Below, piece after piece: positions 9,385 to 19,438 of a stretch of DNA of 64,000 nucleotides. The position numbers and the translations under genes are program-made. Source of the DNA: Nitrospirota bacterium (lineage in GTDB: Bacteria; Nitrospirota; Nitrospiria; Nitrospirales; Nitrospiraceae); the NCBI GenBank assembly GCA_004296885.1, contig SCVN01000008.1, positions 62,001 through 126,000 on the forward strand, given 5' to 3'. The notes below the pieces were generated by a model that saw only the letters and a program-made list of their open reading frames with translations, made no database searches and was not told where the DNA came from. How positions within the stretch are numbered: position 1 is the stretch's first letter; every line of letters begins with the position of its first letter.

Positions 9385-9460
9385 AGCGAATTACTCTCGG
9401 CTGTCGATTATCAGCGGTCAGCGCGGAGGGTTCTGCACACTGACGCCCCCGTTGACATCG

Positions 9461-10234
9461 TTACAGCAAAACGGAGGTCAGAAAATAATCCCAGACGAGA
9501 ATCAGAACCGAGGTCAAGACCACCGCCTCCGTGGTCGCCGTGCCCAAACCCTCCGCGCTCATCCTCGTGTAGTAGCCTTTGTAACAACAGACCCAGCTCA
9601 CGATCAACCCGAAACTGATGGATTTCAGAATCCCCCCGTACACGTCCTTCCACTCTACGGCCGACTCGATGGAGCTCCAGTAGGACCCGGCATTGACCCC
9701 CAGCAGTTCAACCCCGACCAGATAGCCCCCATAAATCCCGACCACATCGAAGATCGCGACGAGCAGGGGCACCCCGATCAGACCGGCTACCAATTTAGGC
9801 GAGACCAGATACTGCAAGGGATTGATGGCCATCGTGTCCAGTGCGTCGATCTGCTCCGTGATCCGCATGATGCCGATCTCGGCGGTCATGGCCGACCCGG
9901 CACGAGCGGTCACCATCAGCGCGGCCAACACCGGCCCCAGTTCCCGGATCATACTCAAGGCCACGGCGGAGCCGAGCGCCGCTTCTGCTCCGAACTTCCG
10001 CAGCGAGTAATAGCCCTGCAAACCCAACACCATGCCCGTGAAGGCAGCCGTCAAGACAACCACGAATGACGACTTGAAACCGATGAAATGCAGTTGTTTG
10101 AGGATTTGGAAGGGTCGCAGGGGCGGCCTTGTGAACCATGCAATAGTCGCGACAAGAAACAGGAGCATCCGCCCCATTTCCCCGAGCAGAAAGAGGGTCG
10201 TGTGGCCAAGACGGGTAACCATCGCGATCACCAT
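9461..10234 (-). CDS. mlaE: ABC transporter permease MlaE
   Basis: 257-residue membrane permease of the MlaE/DUF140 family. It has about five hydrophobic segments and the family-typical loop MTAEIGIMRITEQIDALDTMAINP. The N terminus holds the conserved GFKSSFVVVLTAAFTGMVLGLQ. It forms the transmembrane core with MlaF and MlaD. It lies 42 nt downstream of hpnG, which ties the lipid transporter to the hopanoid genes. Confidence 0.95.
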   Translation of the reverse strand: MVIAMVTRLGHTTLFLLGEMGRMLLFLVATIAWFTRPPLRPFQILKQLHFIGFKSSFVVVLTAAFTGMVLGLQGYYSLRKFGAEAALGSAVALSMIRELGPVLAALMVTARAGSAMTAEIGIMRITEQIDALDTMAINPLQYLVSPKLVAGLIGVPLLVAIFDVVGIYGGYLVGVELLGVNAGSYWSSIESAVEWKDVYGGILKSISFGLIVSWVCCYKGYYTRMSAEGLGTATTEAVVLTSVLILVWDYFLTSVLL

Positions 10235-10276
10235 GACTGCTCCTGAGGGGATTTCATCCTCTCCTCCTCGGCCTTG

Positions 10277-11029
10277 CTACCGTATGTCATTCAGAAAAGC
10301 TTCCATGAACCGGGTCAGTTGAACCGCAGCCACATGGCTCTGCCGACGAAGACGCAGCATACCCGAGAGGCATGCTGGTCGGCGTGCCACCTGCCACAGG
10401 CCCTGAGGCCAGGTCTTCTGCGTCAGAAAGAGATTGAAGTCAAGCGGGAGATCCTCGTCCAGCAAATCCGACACCGTACGCGCCACGAGGAAGGGAATCC
10501 CCTGTTCCTTCGCCATTGCGCCAAGCGCCGCGCTCTCCATATCAAGACCCACCGCTCCAGTGCCGGCCGCCACCTGCTGTTTCTCTTCAGCCGCCCAGAG
10601 AACATGCGATACGGACGCAAACCGCCCAGCCTGAACCACCACGCCAACCCGACGCGCAGACTCCAGCGCCGCAGCCTGCAATTCGACCGAGCACGGAACG
10701 CGCACGCCCAGCCCGACAGAACAGATTCCTGCCGGCCAAGGACTCACGTCCGTGCCGATGAGGAGATCGCCGATCTGGGAGGAAGTCAGAGCGCAGGCGA
10801 AGCCGGAAGAAACCGCAAGGTCCAGGGAGCAACTGGCAAGCGCTTCACGGGAGACTGCACTGGCTTTCACGGGCCCCATGCCTGTTCGGAACACTGAGAC
10901 ACGGAAAGCCCCGCAACGCCCAATCACACAAGGAACGCCGCCGACGCGTGCCCTCTCCTCAATCAGAATCGCCCGGCTGACTGCCTCTTGCTCCCATCGC
11001 GTGGCCGTAAAAATGCCGACCCGCTTCAA
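10277..11029 (-). CDS. hpnG: Hopanoid-associated nucleoside phosphorylase HpnG
   Basis: HpnG removes adenine from adenosylhopane to give the ribosyl or phosphoribosyl hopane intermediate. The 250-residue protein has the nucleoside-phosphorylase pattern: the start VGIFTATRWEQEAV, the centre FRTGMGPVKA and the base-site motif GLDMESAALG. Translation probably begins at a TTG (11029), 51 nt after the cyclase stop; no ATG precedes the conserved start in this frame. Position between the cyclase and mlaE, and the presence of hpnH in the window, support the hopanoid role over generic MTA/SAH nucleosidase. Confidence 0.88.
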   Translation of the reverse strand: MKRVGIFTATRWEQEAVSRAILIEERARVGGVPCVIGRCGAFRVSVFRTGMGPVKASAVSREALASCSLDLAVSSGFACALTSSQIGDLLIGTDVSPWPAGICSVGLGVRVPCSVELQAAALESARRVGVVVQAGRFASVSHVLWAAEEKQQVAAGTGAVGLDMESAALGAMAKEQGIPFLVARTVSDLLDEDLPLDFNLFLTQKTWPQGLWQVARRPACLSGMLRLRRQSHVAAVQLTRFMEAFLNDIR

Positions 11030-11080
11030 GAGCCCCGCTGCCTCACGAGCAACAACCAGCGGCGCGGTGCATCCCGATGC

Positions 11081-13255
11081 TCAGCCCTCTGCACGGAAGC
11101 GTCCCGTCTCGCGAGCGATCCGACGCAACTCGTCCGCCCTCGTCTGGCCATGGGCCCGCAGGTTCCGATACATGGCCAGAGCCCAGAGCGGGAAATACTG
11201 ACAGTACCAATGGTAGCGGAGGTAGAAGACGCGCGGAAATCCCGTTCCGGTGTGGCGAACCTCCTCCCACGACCCATCTTCACGCTGGTGGCGCAGCAGG
11301 TAGTGCACGCCCCGCACGACCGTGATGGAATTCGTCACACCGGCGGAGAGCAGGGCGAGCAGCGCCCACGCCGTCTGCGAGGGGGTGCTGACACCGCGGC
11401 CAGCCATGTCACGATCCGCATAAGACAAGCAGGACTCGCCCCACCCGCCGTCCGGATTCTGCTTGGACTCCAGCCATGCCACGGCGCGCTCGACATAAGG
11501 TGCCGACATATCCTCGCCAATCGTGCGTAACCCCGCCAAGACCGACCAGGTCCCGTAAATGTAGTTGACGCCCCACCGCCCAAACCAGCTTCCGTCCGGT
11601 TCTTGTTCATGCCGCAGATAATTCAGCGCACGAACAGCCGCCGGATGGGTGCGGTCATAGCCCAACGCGCCCAGCATCTCCAAGCAGCGCCCGGCCAAGT
11701 CCGCCGTACTGGGATCCAACAAGGCCCGGTGGTCCGCAAACGGAATCAAATTAAACACCATCCGATTGTTATCCTTGTCGTATGCGCCCCACCCGCCATC
11801 CGACCCTTGCATCGCCATGACCCAGCGGTACCCACGGGCCATAGCCTGCCGCTGGGCCTCCCGGTCGGCCATACGCACCTTGGCCAACCCCATCAACACC
11901 ACGGCCGAGTCATCCACATCGGGGTACAGCTCATTCTCAAATTGGAAGTACCATCCGCCCGGCTCCGCGTCCGGCGCCGAGACTTTCCAATCCCCGACGG
12001 TCGTCGTCTGGCGGGACAAGAGCCACGTCGCCGCCTTGGTCAGCGCCTGGTGATCCTGGGGCAATCCCGCCTCGGCCAAGACATTGAGCAGAAGCGCCGT
12101 GTCCCAAATCGGAGAATGACAGGGCTGCAGATGTAGCGTCTCCGCCCCGCCCTTCCCCTCGGGCACGACATCGTAAATTTCGAGCGCCTCGATTTCGCCG
12201 AACGCCTTGACGACCAAGGGATGATCCACTCCATACCCCAGGCACCGCAACGCCACCACCGAGTTGGCCATGGCCGGATAAATGGCCCCCAGCCCTCCGG
12301 CGCCTTTCATGTGATCGAGCATCCATTCGGCCGCCTTTGCCACCGCCTTATCGCGCAACGACCTGATAGGCATCCGATCATAGACCTTCAGCGCTCGATC
12401 GACGGTCACGAAAAAGTTGCGCCAGGTAAACCAAGCCGCGTCTCTCTTGAGCGGCGGCTCATGACGAAAGCGCACCTGTTCACGCGGCTGCAGAAACAGC
12501 TCATCAATGCCCTGCTCTTTCGGGATCCGGCAGACCGGCCGGTGCGAAAAGATGATCAAGAGCGGAATCAGAACCGCTCGGGACCAGTATGAAACGGCAT
12601 AGAGGCTGAAATAGAAGCGTTTCGGCAGCAGCATGATCTCGGGAGGCATACTGGGAATGCCGCGCCAGTCATACTGATCGAACAGCGCCAGTGTAATCTT
12701 GGTAAAGACATTGGCCGCGACGACTCCGCCCATCCCAAGGATGGCCTCGCGGCCGCGGACCATGCACGGTTCATCGGCCGACACGCCGGAGAGCTTCAGC
12801 GCGAAGTAAGCCTTGACGGACGCGCTGATCTCGGGCGGCCCTCCGTAGTATATCGGCCAGCCTCCTTCCGGCAGTTGCATCGTGCGCAAATAGAGCACGG
12901 CTTTCCGTTCGCGATCGGGGTCGACCAAATTCAGGAAACGGCGGAGCATCAGGTACTCGGACGTCAGTGTCGTATCCGCCTCAAGTTCCGCCACCCAATA
13001 CCCTTCCCGGGGATGCTGCCGCCCAAGAAGCCAGGCTTGGCTCCGTCGCATGGCTTCATCAATGGCTTCGGACTGACCATGGGCAGGCCCGGCGGCCCGG
13101 CGGGGCTGCTCAGGCGCAGCAGAGGGGTATAGATTATGGGACACCAGGCGAAGGACCGGTCCCAATCTGGTCCGCGCTCCGGCTTTGAGGCGGTCAGGGA
13201 CGGAGGCAAACAGACTATCGGACAGACGTGTAATCAAACTCCGAATGAGTTTCAT
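11081..13255 (-). CDS. shc: Squalene-hopene cyclase
   Basis: Cyclises squalene to hopene/hopanol at the inner membrane. The 724 residues fit the family. The catalytic acid motif DVDD (DxDD) is in the segment YPDVDDSAVV near residue 450. Several QW repeats are visible (QEPDGSWFGRWG, QNPDGGWGES, QREDGSWEE), as is the N-terminal PEGGWPIYYGG. It opens the shc-hpnG-mlaEFDC run. Upstream, 13256-13434 holds no gene. Confidence 0.97.
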   Translation of the reverse strand: MKLIRSLITRLSDSLFASVPDRLKAGARTRLGPVLRLVSHNLYPSAAPEQPRRAAGPAHGQSEAIDEAMRRSQAWLLGRQHPREGYWVAELEADTTLTSEYLMLRRFLNLVDPDRERKAVLYLRTMQLPEGGWPIYYGGPPEISASVKAYFALKLSGVSADEPCMVRGREAILGMGGVVAANVFTKITLALFDQYDWRGIPSMPPEIMLLPKRFYFSLYAVSYWSRAVLIPLLIIFSHRPVCRIPKEQGIDELFLQPREQVRFRHEPPLKRDAAWFTWRNFFVTVDRALKVYDRMPIRSLRDKAVAKAAEWMLDHMKGAGGLGAIYPAMANSVVALRCLGYGVDHPLVVKAFGEIEALEIYDVVPEGKGGAETLHLQPCHSPIWDTALLLNVLAEAGLPQDHQALTKAATWLLSRQTTTVGDWKVSAPDAEPGGWYFQFENELYPDVDDSAVVLMGLAKVRMADREAQRQAMARGYRWVMAMQGSDGGWGAYDKDNNRMVFNLIPFADHRALLDPSTADLAGRCLEMLGALGYDRTHPAAVRALNYLRHEQEPDGSWFGRWGVNYIYGTWSVLAGLRTIGEDMSAPYVERAVAWLESKQNPDGGWGESCLSYADRDMAGRGVSTPSQTAWALLALLSAGVTNSITVVRGVHYLLRHQREDGSWEEVRHTGTGFPRVFYLRYHWYCQYFPLWALAMYRNLRAHGQTRADELRRIARETGRFRAEG

Positions 13256-13434
13256 ACCTGTACGCCGTTCACCAAATGATGGAGAAAGGAAGCGAGGAAA
13301 GAGGCTCCTGCTCGGCAGAGACCCAGCGATATCGGTTTGTAAAACTATTTCTCATAGGGGTGATTTATAGCAAACCCAAGGGAGACTGTCAAGCAACCTG
13401 AGGCTTTTCAAGGACTTGAACCGAAGCCTTTCAG

Positions 13435-16400
13435 CTAGGCCGGCTGGAGATCCGCCAATCGCACCGAAACCAGCTTAGACACACCCGCCTCCTCCATGGT
13501 GACCCCGAAGAGAGAATCGGCCACGGCCATGGTGCGTTTATTATGGGTGATCACCAGGAACTGGGCCGCCTCGGACAGCTCGCGGAGCACGCCCGTGAAG
13601 CGCCCGATATTTTCTTCGTCCAGCGGGGCGTCGATCTCGTCCAGGATGCAGAAAGGCGTCGGCCGGATCAGGAAGCTGGCGAAAATCAGCGCCATAGCAG
13701 TCAACGTCTTCTCCCCGCCGGAGAGCATGGTGATACTCTTGAGCCGTTTGCCGGGCGGCTGCGCCGCAATGTCCACTCCCGGCTCCGAGCGTGTACCCGT
13801 TTCGCCCTCTTCGCCAGCCTCCGGCTCCACCAGCACCAATTCGGCGCGCCCGCCCGGAAAAAAACGCGTAAACACTTCGCCGAACTTCTGCTGAAGCTCG
13901 GCGAACGTTTCCAAAAACATCTGTTTCGTCGTACGATTGATCCGGTTGATGATTTCTTTCAGCGCCCCGATCGACTGGGCCAAGTCTTCCTCCTGCGCGG
14001 TGAGGAATTTGTGCCGCTCCTCCAATTCGCGATGCTCTTCAATGGCCGCCAAGTTGATCGGACCCATCCGGTCGAGCCGGTCGCGAATCTTCTGCAGCTT
14101 GTCGTGCAACTCCTGGGCGGCGACCGCATCGGCATCCCGAATCGGCTCTTGCCCTTCCAACGCCAGCACCGGTTCCGGAGGCGGCTCCTGCGCCAAAGCC
14201 GTTTCGACCGAGAGCTGGTAGGTCCCAGTCAAGGTTCCCTCCAAAGCCGCCAACTGAGTTTTGAGCTCGGCCCGCCGGACCTCGAGAACCGTTCGGGCCT
14301 CGCGACTTGCCGCCAAGGCGGCGCGCACCACGTCGAGCGCTGCCTCCAGGCTCCGAGCCCGTTCTGCCTCCTGGACCTGGATTTCTTGCGCGCGCATCAG
14401 GTCCTGACGAACGCAAGCCGCCTGCTCCTCATGCTCCTGGCACAGGGCCTCTTGCTGCCGGCGCACCTCCTGGCTCCGCTGCCAGGACTCCGACAAGGCC
14501 GCGACCTGCTGCTCCAGGCTCGTAATCCGGGCCGTCCGCTCCTGGTCCTCCCCGGCAAGCCTGGCCAAGTCTGTCTCGCAATGGCCATGCAGCGAACGGC
14601 TCGCCGCGACCGCCAGACGAGCTTCCAACATCCGCTGCTGAAAGGCCTGGCTTTCTTCATCCAGGCGTCGGCGGGCGTGACTCCGTTCCTCGAGACCAGC
14701 CTCCTGCGCGGCTTTCCGCTCGCTCAATTGCGTCAGTCGCGTCCGGATCGCCTGAAGCTCCGTCTCAACGGTGCTCCGCTCCTGCTCTTCCGTCAGGCGC
14801 TCGGAGGACAGGGTATCCAGGCGCCGGGCCAGCTCCGCCATGGTGCGCGAAAAAATCGCTTCATCCTTCTGTGCCGCGAGCACCACCATCTCCGCCTCGC
14901 GGATCGCGGCCTGTAACCGCTCCCCCGTTTCCTGGCAAGCCAGCCGGTCGGCATCGAGCCGCGCCCGTTCGGCGCGTGATTCGTCCAGCTTGCCGGACAG
15001 GTCGCGGCCCTTCGCTTCCAGCTCTTCGATTTCCCGCCGCCACTGAAGCAGCCCTCCCGCCTCCTCGGCCAAGCCGCCGGTGAGTATCCCGGCCGGATCG
15101 AGGACATCTCCCTGCAACGTCACCAGGGTCGGGCCATCGGGCGCAGACCAGAGCCCCTGCTCCCAGAGACCCACCGCCACGTCAAGGGACTCGACGATCA
15201 CGACGGAATCGAACAGGCAGGCCAAGGCATGTCCGGATTCTCCTGTCGTGCGCAGGAGATCTTTCGCCAAGCCCCTGATCCCGGGCTTGGCCTGCAGGTT
15301 CGCCCACCAGGCGGAGGCCGCAGCGTCCGTCTGGGCATGCCACCGGGGCACCATGGGCACAAAGGCTCCGCGCCCCATCCCCTTCTGTTTCAACAGCGCC
15401 ACCGCCTCGCGCGCCGAGGCGGGCCCCTCAACCAACCAGCCCCGCACCCGCTCACCCAGCACCGCTTCAACCGCACGCTCAAGCCCGGACGGCACGACCA
15501 ACCATTCGGCCACCGCCTCGCGCAAGCCTTGACAGGCCACCCGGAGCGACGTCGCCTCTTCCCCGTCGCGCCCATAGCCCATTCCCTCGCGCACCACAGC
15601 TTGCAGCGCGCGAAGCCGTGAGCGGACCGAGGCCAATTCTTCTTGATGCTGACCGATGCGCTGCTCCGTTTCACGGAGGGCCTGTTCAATCTGCGCCGCC
15701 GCCTGCACTGACGTCTGTCGCTCACCCTGCCGAGCCTGCAAGTCCCCTGCGCTCTGCTCGCGGCGGCAGGCGACGGCCTCGCACTGTCCCTTCGCGCTCC
15801 GCCACTGCTCTTCGACGTCGGTCTGTTCCTGGGCCAGGCGATCCGCGCGACGCAGGGCCTCCTCAAGGCGGCGCTGCATATCCGCCAGCCCATTCTCCTC
15901 ACGGGTGACCTGCACCATCAGATCGAGGCTCGCCCGCCTGGCCTGCTCTTCTTCGTCCACCGCCGCCGCCCGGCGCATCGACAGTTCGGCACCGGCCGCC
16001 TCAAGTTGCGCGAGGGCCTGGGTTCCGACCGCGACCTCCCGGTCGAGTTCCGCCAGCTTGGCTTGCAGCCCACCCATCGTCAGAGCGGCCTGTTCCCGGT
16101 CACGGCTCAAGCGGGTCAAGTCGGCTTCCGCCTGCATCCGCTGCTGCTCGAATTGTCCGAGCTTGGCCCGCTCCACTTCGGCCGTAGTCAGGGCTTGGGA
16201 CTTGAGCCGCTCCAGCCGCTCCAGTTCCTCACGGGTGCGCGCAATGGACTGGTCCGATTCCGTGATCCTCAATCTGAGCGATTCCAGTTCCGCGTGAAGC
16301 CTGGCTTGCTCGGCCGCGTGACCGGATTCCGTGGCTTCCATCGCCGCCAGCTCTCCGTCGCAGACGGCCTGCCCGGCCAGGCGGGCCCGGTAATCCCAGA

Positions 16401-17118
16401 CCAGCAGCCGCACTTCCAGGACTTTCGCCTCCTGCTGCAAATTCTGAAAGGCACGGGCCTGGCGCGCTTGACGCTCCAGGGAGCCCAGTTGCCGATGCAC
16501 TTCGGCGATGATATCGCGCACCCGCAGCAGACTCTGATGGGTCGAGTCCAGTTTGCGGAGCGCCTCGGCCTTCTGTTTCTTATACCGGACGATCCCGGCG
16601 GTTTCTTCGATCAGCTCGCGACGATCTTGCGGAGAGGCGTTCAGGATTTGTTCGATGCGCCCCTGTTCGATGACCGTGTGGCCCTTGCTTCCCGCCCTGG
16701 TGTCCAGGAACAAACTGCGGACATCTTTGAGCCGGCAGAGGATTTTATTGATCAAGTACTCGCTATCTCCGTTGCGATAGAGCCGACGCGTGACCATGAC
16801 TTCATGCAACTCTCCCATCTGAGCCGGCAAGCCCGGGATCCCTTGCAGTTGCTGCTCCGACAGGCCGCTCATCACCAACGAGACCTCGACCATCCCCAGC
16901 GGCTTGCGCGCCTCGGTTCCGTTGAAGATGACGTCTTCCATCCGCTCGCTTCGGAGCGTCTTGGTGCTCTGCTCTCCCAGAACCCAGAGGATCGCATCCA
17001 CGACATTGCTTTTCCCCGACCCATTGGGGCCGACCACCGCAGTCATGCCGGGGGGAAACTCGATCTTGGCTTCGGCGAACGACTTAAACCCTGTGAGCTC
17101 CAAGGATTTAAGATGCAT
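13435..17118 (-). CDS. smc: Chromosome segregation protein SMC
   Basis: SMC is the ATPase of the condensin-like complex that organises the chromosome with ScpA/ScpB. 1227 residues from the ATG at 17118, chosen over an upstream in-frame start because GGTGAGGAGG directly precedes MHLKSLELTGFKSF. Walker A GPNGSGKS is at 30-37, and a hinge region with CLFDSVVIVE and LVTLQGDVLDPAGI lies midway. Long Glu/Arg/Gln-rich coiled coils flank it. The C-terminal head has signature LSGGEKTLTAMAL and Walker B CILDEIDAPLD. It sits between ispH and the cyclase without obvious functional link. Confidence 0.97.
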   Translation of the reverse strand: MHLKSLELTGFKSFAEAKIEFPPGMTAVVGPNGSGKSNVVDAILWVLGEQSTKTLRSERMEDVIFNGTEARKPLGMVEVSLVMSGLSEQQLQGIPGLPAQMGELHEVMVTRRLYRNGDSEYLINKILCRLKDVRSLFLDTRAGSKGHTVIEQGRIEQILNASPQDRRELIEETAGIVRYKKQKAEALRKLDSTHQSLLRVRDIIAEVHRQLGSLERQARQARAFQNLQQEAKVLEVRLLVWDYRARLAGQAVCDGELAAMEATESGHAAEQARLHAELESLRLRITESDQSIARTREELERLERLKSQALTTAEVERAKLGQFEQQRMQAEADLTRLSRDREQAALTMGGLQAKLAELDREVAVGTQALAQLEAAGAELSMRRAAAVDEEEQARRASLDLMVQVTREENGLADMQRRLEEALRRADRLAQEQTDVEEQWRSAKGQCEAVACRREQSAGDLQARQGERQTSVQAAAQIEQALRETEQRIGQHQEELASVRSRLRALQAVVREGMGYGRDGEEATSLRVACQGLREAVAEWLVVPSGLERAVEAVLGERVRGWLVEGPASAREAVALLKQKGMGRGAFVPMVPRWHAQTDAAASAWWANLQAKPGIRGLAKDLLRTTGESGHALACLFDSVVIVESLDVAVGLWEQGLWSAPDGPTLVTLQGDVLDPAGILTGGLAEEAGGLLQWRREIEELEAKGRDLSGKLDESRAERARLDADRLACQETGERLQAAIREAEMVVLAAQKDEAIFSRTMAELARRLDTLSSERLTEEQERSTVETELQAIRTRLTQLSERKAAQEAGLEERSHARRRLDEESQAFQQRMLEARLAVAASRSLHGHCETDLARLAGEDQERTARITSLEQQVAALSESWQRSQEVRRQQEALCQEHEEQAACVRQDLMRAQEIQVQEAERARSLEAALDVVRAALAASREARTVLEVRRAELKTQLAALEGTLTGTYQLSVETALAQEPPPEPVLALEGQEPIRDADAVAAQELHDKLQKIRDRLDRMGPINLAAIEEHRELEERHKFLTAQEEDLAQSIGALKEIINRINRTTKQMFLETFAELQQKFGEVFTRFFPGGRAELVLVEPEAGEEGETGTRSEPGVDIAAQPPGKRLKSITMLSGGEKTLTAMALIFASFLIRPTPFCILDEIDAPLDEENIGRFTGVLRELSEAAQFLVITHNKRTMAVADSLFGVTMEEAGVSKLVSVRLADLQPA

Positions 17119-17309
17119 GCTCCTCCTCACCAATAGGTCCGGTACGAAATTACCACCAACACTACAGACAGTGGTCGACCTTGTAGCACAGAGAGCTTGG
17201 AAAAGCAAAGAAAAACACAGGATGCAGGGGTAGATAAGCGATACCCCCCAAGCGGTGGGGGAGGACAGGGACCCGTGGGATCAGCGCGAGAGGAAGATGA
17301 GAGGAAGAA

Positions 17310-18272
17310 TTAGACAGAAGCCTGCGAAACGGATTTAATCGTGACCAGTTCCTTTGGCAAGGAAAACTCCACGTCTTCCTCGATCACCGTCAATTCCTCG
17401 ACTTCCGAAGCCCCGAAGCGTTTGAGGTACTCCACCACATCGGCTACCAAGACCTCCGGAGCCGAGGCCCCGGCGGAAATGCCCACGGCACGGGCGCTCT
17501 TGACCCAGTCGGGATTAATATCCGCAGAGGAGTCGATCAGATAGGACGGGATGCCGCACCGCTCGGCCAGCTCACGGAGCCGATTCGAGTTGGAGCTGTT
17601 CGGCGAGCCGATCACCAAGATCACATCCACCAAACCGGACAACTCTTTCACCGCATTCTGTCGGTTCTGGGTGGCATAGCAAATGTCTTCCTGATGAGGC
17701 CCCTTGATCCCGGGGAAGCGCCGATTCAAGGCCTCGACAATGTCGCGGCATTCATCGACGCTGAGCGTCGTCTGCGTTACGTAGGAGAGATGGTGGTGAT
17801 TCTCCACCTGCAACGCTTCGACGTCCTTGACGGAGGACACCAGATGAAACTTGTCAGGAATTTGTCCCAAGGTCCCGATGACTTCCGGATGCCCTGCATG
17901 GCCGATCAGGATCAATTCATACCCCTGCGTGTAATCCCGGTTCACTTCGTTGTGGACCTTGATGACCAGCGGACACGTTGCATCGATCACCTTCAGATTG
18001 CGACGCGTAGCTTCGGACCAGACATCCTTCGCCACCCCGTGGGCGCTGAAAATCACGATGGCTCCGTCCGGCACCTCGTTGAGCTCCTCCACAAACACCG
18101 CCCCCTTCTCGCGCAGGGAATTGACCACGTGGCGGCTATGGACGATTTCGTGCCGGACGTAGATCGGCGCGCCGTAGGTCTTGAGCGACAACTCCACGAT
18201 ATCGATCGCCCGGTCCACCCCGGCACAGAAGCCTCGGGGATTCGCCAAATATATCTTCATATTCTTATACAC
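17310..18272 (-). CDS. ispH: 4-hydroxy-3-methylbut-2-enyl diphosphate reductase (IspH/LytB)
   Basis: Last enzyme of the MEP pathway; reduces HMBPP to IPP and DMAPP with a [4Fe-4S] cluster. The three cluster Cys are visible: [16 protein letters not shown] and ICYATQNRQ. The substrate loop [13 protein letters not shown] is also present. About 320 residues. The start is uncertain: the ATG at 18272 has GGAG only 3 nt away, while the ATG at 18260 ([10 protein letters not shown]) matches the usual family start. With dxs and ispG this makes three MEP enzymes in the window. Confidence 0.96.
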   Translation of the reverse strand: MYKNMKIYLANPRGFCAGVDRAIDIVELSLKTYGAPIYVRHEIVHSRHVVNSLREKGAVFVEELNEVPDGAIVIFSAHGVAKDVWSEATRRNLKVIDATCPLVIKVHNEVNRDYTQGYELILIGHAGHPEVIGTLGQIPDKFHLVSSVKDVEALQVENHHHLSYVTQTTLSVDECRDIVEALNRRFPGIKGPHQEDICYATQNRQNAVKELSGLVDVILVIGSPNSSNSNRLRELAERCGIPSYLIDSSADINPDWVKSARAVGISAGASAPEVLVADVVEYLKRFGASEVEELTVIEEDVEFSLPKELVTIKSVSQASV

Positions 18273-18275
18273 TCC

Positions 18276-18302
18276 AAGCCATCAGCTATCAGCCATCTGC
18301 TC
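18276..18302. repeat. Repeat family A copy
   Basis: AGCCATCAGCTATCAGCCATC; one of several intergenic copies built of GCCATCAGC / GCTATCAGC words. Confidence 0.6.
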
Positions 18303-18423
18303 ATTTCTAAAACAGATGACACCTTACGGCAGAAGAGGCCTTGGCGTCAACTGATTTGGCCCCTCCGCCCGCGCTCACGCCGTTTCATTGGCTTGTCAAC
18401 ACAGACGCAGCGCAGGGTCGGCG

Positions 18424-18627
18424 ATGGCAACGACCGTGCGCTGCCTCCTCTTTCTTTGTATCATGGGCCTCGGCTGGAGCGGATGCGCGCGAAGCGACGT
18501 CGTCAACAGCCCCCATCTCTACTGCTTTCCTCTTCCTCTGTGTCAAGGACCTCGGAGGGACCGTCCTCTCCCAAGCCGAGGCCTGGTTTCCTTCCCTCTC
18601 CTTGACTCTTTTCCCCCGTCCCTTTAG
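18424..18627 (+). CDS. Possible small lipoprotein (doubtful)
   Basis: A 67-residue frame opening with a basic-hydrophobic signal and a Cys at position 21 in GWSGC. AGGGTCGGCG precedes the ATG. It ends 12 nt before the response regulator. Against it: the part after the Cys is compositionally odd (PLPLCQGPRRDRPLPSR) and resembles translated non-coding DNA. It may be nothing more than the response regulator leader. Confidence 0.25.
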   Translation: MATTVRCLLFLCIMGLGWSGCARSDVVNSPHLYCFPLPLCQGPRRDRPLPSRGLVSFPLLDSFPPSL

Positions 18628-18639
18628 GCTGTTTTCTCG

Positions 18640-19335
18640 ATGGCGGCCCCAGTCGGCAAAAAAATACTGATTGTCGAGGACGAACAAGACATCCAGTCTC
18701 TCGTCCGCCTCTACCTGGAGAAAGAGGGCTACCGGACCTGCACGGCCATGACGGGGCCAGACGGGCTCAAGCTCGTCAAGACCGAGCGTCCCGACTTGGT
18801 CATCCTGGACTTGATGCTGGCCGGGATGGAGGGGCTGGAGGTCTGCAAACGGATCCGGGCCGACCCGGACACGGCCCTCCTACCGGTTATCATGCTCACC
18901 GCCAAAACCGAAGAATCGGACGTGGTCATCGGGCTCGAACTCGGCGCGGACGATTACATCACCAAACCGTTCAGCCCCAAAGCGCTGGTCGCCCACGTCA
19001 AGGCCCTGTTCCGCAGGCTGGAGCGCAAGCCGGACGACTCGCCACGCCTCCAATACGGAGCCCTGGCCATGGATCTCGCACGTCATGAAGTGACGGTCGC
19101 CGACCGGGACATTCCGCTCACGGCAAAGGAGTTCGGATTGCTCGAACACCTGCTCCGACACCCGGGGCGAGTCTTGACCCGCGACGTGCTGCTGAACGCC
19201 GTCTGGGGCTACAACTATTATGGCACAACGCGCACGGTGGACGTGCATGTCCGGCGGCTCAAGCAGAAGATCCCGCTGCTCGACGAAGCGATCGTGTCGG
19301 TCAAGTCGCTGGGGTACAAACTCAAAGAACCGTGA
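18640..19335 (+). CDS. OmpR/PhoB-family response regulator
   Basis: 231 residues: a receiver domain with acidic pocket E13-D14, phospho-acceptor D57 (VILDLML) and Lys in ITKPFSP, then a winged-helix DNA-binding domain (LTAKEFGLLEHLLRHPGRVLTRDVLL, VDVHVRRLKQKI). The C terminus VKSLGYKLKEP is typical of the PhoB branch. A histidine kinase follows 103 nt downstream, and a phosphate transporter with its PhoU-like partner converges on that kinase. A phosphate-starvation role is therefore likely but inferred. Confidence 0.92.
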   Translation: MAAPVGKKILIVEDEQDIQSLVRLYLEKEGYRTCTAMTGPDGLKLVKTERPDLVILDLMLAGMEGLEVCKRIRADPDTALLPVIMLTAKTEESDVVIGLELGADDYITKPFSPKALVAHVKALFRRLERKPDDSPRLQYGALAMDLARHEVTVADRDIPLTAKEFGLLEHLLRHPGRVLTRDVLLNAVWGYNYYGTTRTVDVHVRRLKQKIPLLDEAIVSVKSLGYKLKEP

Positions 19336-19438
19336 TGGACCAGATGGGCCGGGTGGTATGTGCCGATCGCTAGAGGCCGGGATCAACCGCCTCGTGCCCG
19401 CACCGATTGCGCATCGCTGATCGCGCATCACTAAACGT

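Larger units (their letters stand above)
18273..18639. other. Intergenic region between ispH and the response regulator
   Basis: Divergent spacer of 367 nt. It holds a copy of repeat family A at 18276-18302 next to ispH. On the plus strand from 18424 a 67-codon frame begins with a lipoprotein-like signal (MATTVRCLLF, lipobox-like GWSGC) preceded by AGGG. Its remainder is Pro/Leu-rich low-complexity translation, so I do not call it as a gene with confidence. No clear promoter was picked out. Confidence 0.5.

Noticed and set aside
13543-14916. Long (457-codon) frame opposite smc
   Set aside because: Mirror frame of a GC-rich coiled-coil gene; His/Leu/Gln/Arg-rich translation with no motifs, whereas smc on the minus strand is complete.
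17230-17280. Hairpin CCCCC/GGGGG between ispH and smc as a terminator
   Set aside because: The stem is short and no T-run follows on either strand.
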